From: Cinclus cinclus
Lineage: Eukaryota > Chordata > Aves > Passeriformes > Cinclidae
NCBI RefSeq assembly: GCF_963662255.1
Contig: NC_085071.1
Span: 5,496,333-5,560,332, forward strand
Reading direction: 5' to 3'
Length of the DNA stretch: 64,000 nt
The first letter of the stretch is position 1; every line of letters starts with the position of its first letter. Both the position numbers and the translations under genes were made by a program. Below the pieces are notes generated by a model. That model had not been told where the DNA came from, did not search any database, and worked only from the letters and a program-made list of their open reading frames with translations. Below, piece after piece: positions 1 through 18,520 of this stretch.

Positions 1-435
1 ATTCGAATTTTTTTAATAACGTGCCCTGGGCAGATGCACTGGGATGGAATGTGGGCCAAAAAAAAAAAATAAAATAAAATAAATAAATAAAGGAATCTTT
101 AAATATCCTGGATTTTAAAGGAGAAAAAAGATGTAAAATGAACATGAATCCGATGCAATAAAACAAAAAAAAAAACCCCAAACTGACCCAAATTGTGCTG
201 AGTTGTTGGAAAAATCTCAATTTTTAACCCCCCCCAGTATTTCTTGCATGTTTTCCTTCATGTGGAATTGCATGCAGGAATCTTTTTATATTTTATTTTT
301 TTTCTTCCTTTTCCTTTGTTTGTTTTTTTTTTTAATTTTTTTTTTTTAATCTCTGTTTCCATTGAGGATCCTCACTTTTTTTTTTTTTTTTTATTTTTTA
401 TTTTTTTTTTTTCCTTTAATTTGCAGGAATTTGGG

Positions 436-491
436 GCCGTGAGGAGGAGGAGGAGGAGGAGGAGGAGGAGGAGGAGGAGGAGGAGGAGGAA
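436..491. repeat. AGG trinucleotide microsatellite
   Basis: About 17 uninterrupted AGG units. It is purine-only on the plus strand and lies in a poly-T-rich context. Translation gives poly-Arg or poly-Gly in short frames that look spurious. Confidence 0.9.
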
Positions 492-1730
492 GGGGCAGCA
501 GGAGCTGGGTGAGTTTTGGGGGGATTTTTTTAATTTTTTTTTTTTTATTTTATTTTTTTTTAACAATCCCTTGAGTTCCCAACGTGGGGGTGGCACCATC
601 TGAGCTGCTAAATTCCAATTTTTTATTTTTTTTTTTTTAAAAAAAATAAGAAGAATCTGCTGCTCTGCTGAGGTCAAATCGTGGAGGAGATTCCTGAGTG
701 AGGTTTTTGGGAATTTTTTGGGGGGGATTTTTTTTGTTTTTTTTTTTTTTGGGTGGGGGGTGGTTGGGATTTTTTTTTGGGGGGATGAAATCCACTCCTT
801 GAGAGTCCAAATACCAGGGATTTGTGAGTGTTGGATTTTATTTTTATTTTTTTTTTTTTTTAATGGAATCACAGAGAGAGGCCTTAAAGCTTCTGTGTTT
901 CCCAAGATTTGGGATTTGTTATTCTGGGAATCTTCCCTCAGTGATCCCGGGATGCATTTCAGAATCCCAAAATGATTTAGGATCAAAAAAACAAAAAAAA
1001 CAAAAAAAAAAATGAATTATTTGGGGACAGCCTTAAATCTCACCCCGTTCCCCATGGGCAGGGATTCCTTCCCTTATCCCAAATTTCTCCTGGGACACTT
1101 CCAGGGATGGAACAGAGGAGATTTTTCCCTTAAAAAAAATATAAATAAATAAATAAAGAAATAAAAATAATAAAAAAAAATTAAAATCACTTTTGCTGAA
1201 TGGTTGGAGATGGTTTTGGGGGGGGGGGGGTGATGACACCTCACAGGATTTTTTTGGGAAAATTCTTCCCCTCAAGCCCTGAACTCCATGGAAAAATGTG
1301 AGCCCCACAAATAAAAATCAACAAAGGAATCCACCCCTGAAATGCTGGAAGAGCCCAAATCCGAGCTGAGCACGGGATATAAAAGGAGAAATCTGATTTT
1401 ACAGGGAATTCTAAATCTCCCAAACGAGCCCCTCTTACCTCAGCAGCACCAGGAACAGGGGAAAAACCAATTTTATTTTTTATTTTTTTTTTTTTTTATT
1501 TTTTTTTGGGGAAATGCTGCAGCAGGGAGTTCCTAAAAATTCCTGAAAATTGCATCGTGCCAGGAGGGAGATGATAAAATACCTGGATCCATCTTCATTT
1601 CCAGTGGAATTGGGATATCGATTTCTGTGACTGTGCAGCAATTTTTTATTTATTTTTTTTTTCCCCCCCATTTTTCTCCTAACAGGCACCAGCTTTTACA
1701 TCCGGGAGGGGGGAAAAAAAAAAAAAAAAA

Positions 1731-2590
1731 AGATTTGCTAGAGGTCATCTCTTAGGATATGAAGTTTATTCCCAAATGGAATAACCCAGCTTTGTGGGAA
1801 GGATGGGATGTTGTGGCAGCATGGGATAAAAAAAAAAAAAAGTGAATTTATTGGAATAACTGGGAAGGTTTGACAAAAATTCCCTGGATCAGGCACCTCC
1901 CATCCCTCCTTCCCTCCTTCTCCAGGTCAATTTTAAAGCCTGGAATTTTCCAAAGCTCGTTTGAAATCCCAAAAAAAAAAAAAAAAAAAAAAAAAACAAC
2001 AACAAAAAGAAAAAAAAGATTTGCTAGAGGTCATCTCTTAGGATATGAAGTTTATTCCCAAATGGAATAACCCAGCTTTGTGGGAAGGATGGGATGTTGT
2101 GGCAGCACGGGATTAAAAAAAAAAAATAAAATAAAAAAAGTGAATTTATTGGAATAACTGAGAGGGTTTTGACAAAAATTCCCTGGATCAGGCACCTCCC
2201 ATCCCTCCTTCCCTCCTTCTCCAGGTCAATTTTAAAGCCTGGAATTTTCCAAAGCTCGTTTGAAATCCCAAAAAAAAAAAAAAAAAAATAACAACAACAA
2301 AAAGAAAAAAAAGATTTGCTAGAGGTCATCTCTTAGGATATGAAGTTTATTCCCAAATGGAATAACCCAGCTTTGTGGGAAGGATGGGATGTTGTGGCAG
2401 CATGGGATAAAAAAAAAAAAGTGAATTTATTGGAATAACTGGGAAGGTTTGACAAAAATTCCCTGGATCAGGCACCTCCCATCCCTCCTTCCCTCCTTCT
2501 CCAGGTCAATTTTAAAGCCTGGAATCTTCCAAAGCTCGTTTGAAATCCCCAAAAAAAAAAAAAAATAACAACCAAAAAAAAAAAACCCCA
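1731..2590. repeat. Three-copy tandem duplication, unit about 290 bp
   Basis: The block starting AGATTTGCTAGAGGTCATC begins at about 1731, 2017 and 2312. The copies are nearly identical and differ mainly in the length of two internal poly-A tracts and a few point changes. Each ends in an A-rich linker. The high identity points to recent duplication. No coding content is seen. Confidence 0.9.
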
Positions 2591-3170
2591 ACCCCTCAGC
2601 GTGTGAGATGCTCTAATTAGCCAGACATTCTAATTTTTGATGCAGGGATTTGGGAGATTCCTCAGAGATTCCTGCAGAACCTTCCAGATTCCTGCTGGAA
2701 TTCTGCTCCCGAGTGCCAGGGATGTTTTATTTTTCCTCTTCCCTGTTTTTCCCCTAAAGGGTTCATCCACATGTTGTGATTTGTAGGATTTGGGGATTTA
2801 AAAAGCACAGAAAAGCCCTTGGTTGTTCTTGGCTGTGTTCACATCATCTCCTCTCTGGAAGTGTTTCCCAACAAAATGCAGGTTTTGTCAGGAGGAATTG
2901 GGCTCTGGGAACATCCTTGGCAATTCCCACCTTCCCTGAGAGGGAACAACTTCAGGCTCCAGAGCAGCCCTGGGGAGTGAAACCTCAGCCCTGGAGCTGC
3001 AATTTGTCCTTACTGGGGACAGAATCCCAGGAAAACTTCCCCAGCTGCAATTCCAGAGGTATCCCCAGCAGCTTTTCCTGGAAAAAAAAAAAAAAAAACA
3101 ACTTCATTTTTCCCTCATCCCCTGCCCCGTTCCTTCCCCCTGCTTTCCATTTTCTGTTTGGATTGTTTTC

Positions 3171-3176
3171 AATAAA
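3171..3176 (+). terminator. Candidate poly(A) signal AATAAA of an upstream plus-strand transcript
   Basis: AATAAA sits in a T-rich context (TTGTTTTCAATAAAGCG) and is followed 20-60 bases downstream by a long T/GT-rich stretch, as expected of a cleavage-stimulating element. It could end the gene left of the window. A chance match cannot be excluded in such A/T-rich DNA. Confidence 0.4.
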
Positions 3177-3261
3177 GCGAGTGGCTCTGAGGGGTTTTTT
3201 TTTTTGTTTTGTTTTCTTTTTGTTTTGTTTTGGGTTTTTGGTTTTTTTTTTTCCCCTATGG

Positions 3262-3405
3262 AATCATGGATTCAGGGAATGCTTTGGGGTGGGAGGGACC
3301 TTAAATCTGCTCCAGTCCCAATCCAGGGCCACCTTCCACCATCCCAGATTGCTCCAACGCTCCAGGAACACTTCAGGGATGGGAATTTCACAACTTTCCT
3401 GGGAT
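3262..3405 (-). mobile_element. Degraded CR1-like LINE fragment
   Basis: It holds the antisense signature of avian CR1 3' ends: an 'aatcatggattcagg' type start, then 'gggagggaccttaaa', 'ccaccttccaccatccca' and 'acttcagggatggg'. It is old and truncated, with no reverse transcriptase reading frame. The assignment is from memory of the CR1 consensus. Confidence 0.55.
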
Positions 3406-3623
3406 TTTTTTTTTTTCCCCCTCTCTCTCTCTCTCAGCCTCACTGAAAACACAATGGTTTTTGATCTTTTACCTCAATGCATCCTTCCAAAATTCCATCG
3501 TGGAAAAGCCGAGTTTGGAGAGCACAGCTGGATTCCCTGTCCAGATTTATAAAACAAATCTGAATTATTCTTTATGAGAACATCTGCCACGAGCAGAGCC
3601 AAGAAAAACAGCTGGAAATGTGC

Positions 3624-3674
<51 letters not shown>

Positions 3675-3675
3675 T
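3624..3675. repeat. ATT trinucleotide microsatellite
   Basis: A pure run of TTA/ATT units, about 17 copies. Confidence 0.9.
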
Positions 3676-4374
3676 TTACTTCCTTAACCCCTCCTGCTGC
3701 TCTCCCAAAGGAAACTCGGGATCAGGGTGATTCCAGCAGCCTGGAGGAAGGAGGGAGGAGAGCAGGGAATGCTCCAGCAGGGGAGGAAAAATGGGAATTT
3801 CTGCATGGATCAACCTCCAGCACCTGGGATGAGACGTGAGCAGCGAGGGGGAGGAATTCTGCAGCTCGGGCAGTGCCCAGGGATGCTCCCATTTGGGATG
3901 GAAATGTTATTTTATTCCTTTTTTTTTTATTATTTTTTCCCCTCCTCCCGGTGTGAGCACGGAGCCGTGCTGCTCACTCCAGCCTTCCCCTATGTTTTTC
4001 ATGGCAATGTTTTTCCACGCTCCTTTTTTCCTCTTTTTGCCAAGAAGGATGAATTCCAGAGCTGCTTGGAGGATCAGTTCAAACACTGTTTGCTATGATT
4101 GGAAAATGGGAATCATCTGCCAGGATTTTTTGGGAGTGTTGGAGAACACCAGAGCTTCCCTTGGATCCCGGGAACTCCCTTGGATCTCCAGCTGGAAAAC
4201 TGAAATTTAAACTGTTTTACCACTGAATTTGGAACTAGGCACGACCAAAAAAAAAAAGTTCGTCCATCACTTTCCAGATAGATTTATTTTTTTAGCCTGA
4301 CCGTGTTTTTTAGGGATATCCTGGTACCTTTAGAGGATTCTCTTAAATATCAGGTGTCTGGCCACCCCTGACTT

Positions 4375-4500
4375 TTGATGGTTTTGCACAATTCCAGAAT
4401 CAATTTAGGTTGGAAAAGCCCTCCGAGATGTGTGACCCATCCCCAGCATTCATTCCTTGGACACCTCCGGGGACGGCCACTCCAAACCTCCCTGCGACGA
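4375..4500 (-). mobile_element. Degraded CR1-like LINE fragment
   Basis: It contains 'ccagaatcaatttaggttggaaaagccctc' style sequence followed by 'acacctccggggacggccactcc', matching the antisense order of the CR1 3' region. Coding capacity is lost. It ends in a poly-A run at 4513-4540. Confidence 0.55.
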
Positions 4501-4779
4501 CCAAAAAGAACCCCAAAAAAAAAAAAAAAAAAAAAAAAAAACCAGAAAAGAAGCAAAGTTTAAATCCATTCACTCCAGGGCCACTTTATCCTCCAGCCCA
4601 GGCAGGGCTGGCTCTGATCTTTGTGTAACCATCTGTGCTGAAGCATCAACCCCTACATAAAACCGAGCAAACAACAATAAAACAAATAAAACCTGGGAAT
4701 AAACAAACGCCAGCGAAACCGCGGCAGGTGAATCGCACCTCGGAGGAGCCTGGAGCCGCGCACACACCGGGGATTATTC

Positions 4780-5330
4780 GCTCCCTTCAACAACAACCCA
4801 CCGAGCCACGCCGGCTGCCGTCCTTTCCCCCGTTCGCACGGGAGGCGACACCGGGAGGCGACACCGGGAGGTGACACCGGGAGGTGACACCGGGAGGTGA
4901 CACGGCTGGGCGTGGCCGAAGGGCGTGGTCACGCTTTAGGGGCGTGGCTCCGTACGCGTTCGCGCCCCTCAGTATCTTGTCCAGCGCCGGCCGCCGTCGC
5001 GCCCCGCCCGCCATATTGTGCACGGTGCAGGCGGAGCGGCGGCCGGCGATGGGTGAGGGGAGCCGGGCCCGGGGCAGCGCGACCGGGAGGGGAACGGGAG
5101 GAACGAGAACGGGGGGGGGGGGAACCCGCCCGGCAGCCGCGGGGAAGCGGCTCGGGAGGCGGGCGGGACGCGGGAGAGCCCCGCGGTTCGCTCCGCCTCA
5201 CCGCGGTGAGGGGGGGGCGGCGGCTCCCGCGGCGCGGCCTCGCCCCGGAGCCTCCGCGCCCCTCAGAGCCCCTCAGAGCCCTTCGGCCTCGGGGAGAGCT
5301 CAGGGAGCGCCCCCGGAGCTTTCCACGGTG
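4780..5330 (+). promoter_or_regulatory. TMEM39B: CpG-rich promoter and probable non-coding exon 1 of TMEM39B
   Basis: Composition switches abruptly from AT-rich to CpG-dense. There is no clear TATA box. A YY1-like element CGCCATATTG at about 5009-5018 lies just before a good donor, GATGG|GTGAGG, at 5052/5053, so a 5' UTR exon probably ends at 5052 and joins exon 2 near 6515. Short 9-12 base repeats (GGAGGCGACACC / GGAGGTGACACC) run at 4850-4905. Exon 1 is inferred, not shown by transcript data. Confidence 0.6.
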
Positions 5331-6476
5331 CCCCGGTTGGGTTTTCAAAGCTCCCGAGGGGTCTCCCTGCAGCCCTGGCCGGACCTCCCGGGCCCTCTCA
5401 GCTTTTGTGCAGCCTCACTTGTGCCCCCGAATTTCTCTCTCACGGCTCCCGCGGTGTTGTCCTGCAGCTCCCACTTGTGCTCCCACGTTTCTTTTTCATA
5501 GCCCCCGCTTGCTCCCCCAGAGCTCCTTTTACCCCAAATTTTACCTCCAGATTTCCCTTTACAGCCCACACCGTGCCCCTACATTTCCAGTTTTCCTCCT
5601 GGAGTTTTCGTGGCTCTTTCCTGCACCTCTCTGAATCCCAAATATCCCTCGGTCTGTGCTCTCACAGCTTCCACTGCTCCTTCAGAGCCTCCTTGGAGCT
5701 CCCAGAGCTCCAGCAGTTCCCAAAAACCATCCCCAAAAAAGCAGCTCCCTCAAGACCCAACTCTAGGACGGGGTTTTTGGAGAACCCCCGAGCTCAGCAT
5801 CGACTTTAAAACTCCTTTGAGATCAGTTTCGAAACCTTCAGCGCGTATTTTTGTTGCTCCAGATGCAAATTTCAAAGCGGTGCAAGCTGGAAGTGATCCA
5901 GCAGGAAAAGGAACGTGCAGTCATTGATCTGCCCCGAGTTCCTCCCGAAGCTCAGATTTCACTTGGAAGTGAGGTTTTTTTTATCACTTGTGTGGATTCT
6001 CCTGAGGTTAACAGGATCCAAAGAAAGCTTGAAAAACCTTGGGATGAGTTTTTTTGTGTGGCAAAAAAAAAAGCACGGGAAAAGCTGAATTTGGGCTGAC
6101 CCCATTGACCTCAGTGCCATCAGAGCATAAAACAAAAACACCCTAAAACTCTGTTGTATTTTTCCCATCTTAAAGAGCCAAGAATAAAATAATAATTTTT
6201 AAAAGCTGTAACCTTCGATTCCAACGCAAAATGATACCAAAATATCCCAAATTTCTGGATTCTTGGGGCCAACTATCGAGCGTCTCTTGAGTCTTAAAAA
6301 CAAGGATCACACCACAGGGGTGCAGGTGGAATTCCTTGTAAAGTGATGAGTTCCCAGCACCTCAGCAAGGCTGGGGGTTGCATCCGTGACATTGGAGAAA
6401 TGTGGGAAAAAGAATAAGTGGAGAAATTTGAATTAACCTGGAGAGGTGGGGTGGTGAAGGGTAGGCCTGGAATTAA

Positions 6477-15005
<8,529 letters not shown>

Positions 15006-15127
15006 AACAATTTGCACTGATGCTCTCAGCCTATTACAGAACAAACAAAAACGAGAAACCCTCAGAGCTTTGTATTTTTGTTACTGCTTTTTTTTTGTTG
15101 TTGTCGTTTTCTTTGATAACTGATGTA

Positions 15128-15133
15128 ATTAAA
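15128..15133 (+). terminator. TMEM39B: Probable TMEM39B poly(A) signal ATTAAA
   Basis: ATTAAA lies about 120 bases after the stop codon at 15005. T/GT-rich sequence follows at 15160-15205. No AATAAA occurs for more than 3 kb downstream, so this variant signal is the best candidate for a short 3' UTR. Confidence 0.5.
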
Positions 15134-15829
15134 AGGAAAAAGAAAAAAAAAGAAACATATTTTTTTACTCCCAACAAGTTGTTTGGTTGTGTTTGTTGTT
15201 TTGGATCCACCTCCACCAAAAGGTTTGGGTGTGAGGAGGGGGTTTTTATTGGTGCTGAGGTTTGACAGGGGTGGATGGAGGAGGAAGGTGAGAGTTACAG
15301 GGGTGTTAAAGCTTCCTTCAGGAGGGGGTGAACCCTCCTCCTGTCTTTTTGGGGGTCCCCAGGAGCCCCCTCTCCATGCTCTGTGTAGGGAAAGGTGACG
15401 TTATTTCTCTAAAATGTTTTATTTTCAAATTGCTGAGCCCCAAACGCTGCAAGCCCTGGTTTGAGGGGACTGCAGTGGATGTGGGGAGGGGGTTTGGGGG
15501 AGCCCCAGCCGCTCCCCTTTGCTCCTTTACCCGGGGTTCGGAGGAGGAAGAGGAGGAGGAGGAGGAGGAGGAAGAGGAAGGGACTCAGCGCATCCCCGAG
15601 TGCCCGGCCCGGTGCTCGCGGGGCCGTCCCCGCTGCTCGGAGCAGCGTCCGTGCGGTGCCTGCGGGGGCTCCGAGCTCCTCCTGCCCGCGGGAGGGTCCC
15701 GGGGGTCCTAAAGGGGGTCCGGGGGGGGGGTCCCAAAAAGGGTTCCGGAGGTCCCGGGGTTGTCCCGGGTCCGGCCTTTGTTCGGCAGCGCCAAGCGGCC
15801 GCCAGGGGGCGCCCGGTGCGCGCGGTCCT

Positions 15830-16530
15830 GGAACCGATCCCGGTCCTGGTACCGATCCCGGTCCTGGTTCTGACACCGATCCCGGTCCTGGTACCGATCC
15901 CGGTCCTGGAACCGATCCCGGTCCTGGTACCGATCCCGGTCCTGGAACCGATCCCGGTCCTGACACCGATCCCGGTCCTGGTTCTGACACCGATCCCGGT
16001 CCTGGTACCGATCCCGGTCCTGGAACCGATCCCGGTCCTGGTACCGATCCCGGTCCTGACACCGATCCCGGTCCTGGTACCGATCCCGGTCCTGGTACCG
16101 ATCCCGGTCCTGACACCGATCCCGGTCCTGGTTCTGACACCGATCCCGGTCCTGACACCGATCCCGGTCCTGGAACCGATCCCGGTCCTGGTACCGATCC
16201 CAGTCCTGACACCGATCCCGGTCCTGGTACCGATCCCGGTCCTGGTTCTGACACCGATCCCGGTCCTGGTACCGATCCCGGTCCTGACACCGATCCCGGT
16301 CCTGGTTCTGACACCGATCCCGGTCCTGACACCGATCCCGGTCCTGGTACCGATCCCGGTCCTGGTCCTGACACCGATCCCGGTCCTGACACCGATCCCG
16401 GTCCTGACACCGATCCCGGTCCTGGAACCGATCCCGGTCCTGGTTCTGACACCGATCCCGGTCCTGGTACCGATCCCGGTCCTGACACCGATCCCGGTCC
16501 TGACACCGATCCCGGTCCTGGTACCGATCC
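15830..16530. repeat. 18-bp GC-rich minisatellite (CCGATCCCGGTCCTGGTA)n
   Basis: Roughly 39 units of 18 bases, with six-base shorter or longer variants (ACACCGATCC, GGTTCTGACACC). Because 18 is divisible by 3 and the unit has no stop, several frames stay open and read as TDPGPG- or VPIPVL-like repeats. A purine-rich GGA run precedes it at 15540-15575, and a short GGGACC run in inverse sense follows at 16690-16722. Confidence 0.93.
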
Positions 16531-18355
16531 TGACCCCCATCCCCATCCCGATCCCCGTCCCTATCCCGATTCAGGTATCGGTCCCGGTCCCGATTCCCAT
16601 CCCATTTCTGATCCCGGTCCCGCTTCCGACGCCGCTCCCGATTCAGCCCCGACCAGCCCGGCGGAATGATTGAAGGACCGAAAGTGGGATCAGGACCGGG
16701 ACCGGGACCGGGACCGGGACAGGACCGGGAGCGGCAGCAGCACCGTCCGTGGCACCGGGGAGGGGAAAGGGGGAGTCGGTGCCCAGCAGAGCCCCGAGGG
16801 ACAGCGGGGACACTCAGAGGGACAGCGGGGAGACACAGAGGGACAGCGGGGGGACACAGACCGGCGGCGGGGACGCGGCAGGACCAGAGGCCACCGGGGC
16901 GAAGCCGCCGCCGCTCCTCAGCGCTGCCGTCAGCGGGGCGAAGGGCGAGGAAGAGGAAGGAGCAGCGGGAATTGCGAAGGCTGGAAGGGAGCCAAACACG
17001 GCCAAACCCGCGGGACTGTGCCTTCCCTCACCGGCACCGGCACCGGCACGGAGCTGGGACCCCCCGTTCCCGGGGACACGGAGGGGCTCCGCTGCTTGAG
17101 GCGGCTGCGGGACCCCCCCGAGCCCCTCCCCGGAAGATCCAGCGGGTTTGGGGGGCACAGAGCAGCCCCCCCCCAGCCTGTCCCTGTTTCCCGTGTGACC
17201 CCACCAGCACCGATCCCGGTGTCCGGCCGGGTTTTCCAGCCGGGATGGGCCGGGGGGGATGTCAGGGCCCCGGCCCCCTCCCCGGCACGGCGGGAGGAAA
17301 CGGCCGTGTCCAGCCTTTCCCGAGGATGAGGATTTCCTTCCTCCCATTGAGCGGGGACCCTGGCGTTAGCACGCAGCCTTGGGGCGCTCGACCACAGGAC
17401 GGGGGGGCCTGGCTGGGAATTGGGGAGCAGAGACCCCCGGCACAGCCCTGGAGGCACCTCCCCAATTCCCTTCTGCCTGGCCGGGACCTCGAGAATGAGG
17501 GAGATGGATTTTTTGGGAGAGGGACAGGATGGAGACACGCAGCCATTTCCTCCTCTCCTTCCCTTTTTCCCACCCTGAGACCGCTGCGGATATTTCGGGG
17601 GCGAGAAGAAGGAATCTTGGCTTTCCCAGAAACGCTGTTCCCGCAGCTGGGAAGAGCTGTCACTGCTGGGAGCGGTGACACGTTTCATTTCCCTTCAACC
17701 GGGGCTTTCCCAGGGCAGGGGCGACGTCCCGGGGGAGATCCCGGTGGGAATTCCCCTGGGAGCACCGCGGAGGTGGCTCCGCTCGGGATTCAGCTGCTTT
17801 GGTGTGCCCGGGGGTCCCGGGACGCATCCCCCGGGGGTCCCGGGCTGGCCGGGCTCCATCTGCCGCGCTCCCCATGCCCGCTAATCCCGGGATTAAGCAG
17901 CCAGATGCCGGGGTCAGGTTTGCCGCAGGTAACGAGGATCCCTCGGGAGGAGGCGATGACATCAAAGTGCAGGAATTACGGCCAATCCCACCCCAACCTG
18001 GGGTCCCCCGGCCTGAGGGCAGCGGGGACACGGAGCTCACACCTGCCAGGTCACATCCTGAACGCAGAACCCCGGGACAGCGGCCACGCTGGAGCAAAAT
18101 TCCCGGTCGAAATTCCCTCCGTGGGCTCTGCACTGCCCGGGCTGGGGCCTCCCTGCGCACACCCAAAATGGGAAAACTTCACCCTCCTTCTGCCCGCCGG
18201 GAATCCCCTCCCGCTTCCCAGCGGATGCAGCTGATGGGAAAGGGTTGTTTTCCCCTAAAAGCCCGTCCCAGCATTCCTGGGAGGCCGCGTCTTCCACTTT
18301 TATCCCAGTTCCTGGGACCTCCAAGCAGCCTGGTCCCAGCCCAGCTCGGCACAGA

Positions 18356-18520
18356 TGAGGGATTGATGGATCCCGGGTTCCTGGGTGATCCTGGATTATC
18401 CGATCCCGGGTTCCTGGGTGATCCTGGATTGATGGATCCGGGTGATCCTGGATTGTTCGATCCCGGGTTCCCGGGTGATCCTGGATTGACCGATCCCTGG
18501 TTCCTGGGTGATCCTGCAGC
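18356..18520. repeat. Short minisatellite, GGGTGATCCTGGATTGATGG type
   Basis: Several imperfect copies of GATCCCGGGTTCCTGGGTGA plus GATCCTGGATT. Non-coding. Confidence 0.8.

Larger units (their letters stand above)
1..4750. other. AT-rich flank upstream of TMEM39B, no exon recognised
   Basis: I see no coding exon here. The open frames present come from homopolymer runs and carry no family signature. The tract holds poly-A and poly-T runs, an AGG run, a three-copy tandem repeat, an ATT microsatellite, two old CR1-like fragments and one good poly(A) signal at 3171. It may be the 3' UTR or downstream flank of a plus-strand gene lying left of the window. In mammals KHDRBS1 lies on that side of TMEM39B, but nothing in the sequence proves it. 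Confidence 0.5.

Noticed and set aside
1..3190. KHDRBS1 3' UTR
   Set aside because: Expected by mammalian synteny, but no KHDRBS1 exon or recognisable UTR sequence is visible, so the gene is not named.
15461..16669. Open frame of 402 codons with TDPGPG repeats
   Set aside because: It is mostly the 18-bp minisatellite, open on both strands and in other frames, with no domain and no splice structure.
16666..18234. Open frame of 522 codons after the minisatellite
   Set aside because: GC-rich chance frame; Pro/Gly/Arg/Ser composition with no recognisable family and overlapping frames of similar length.
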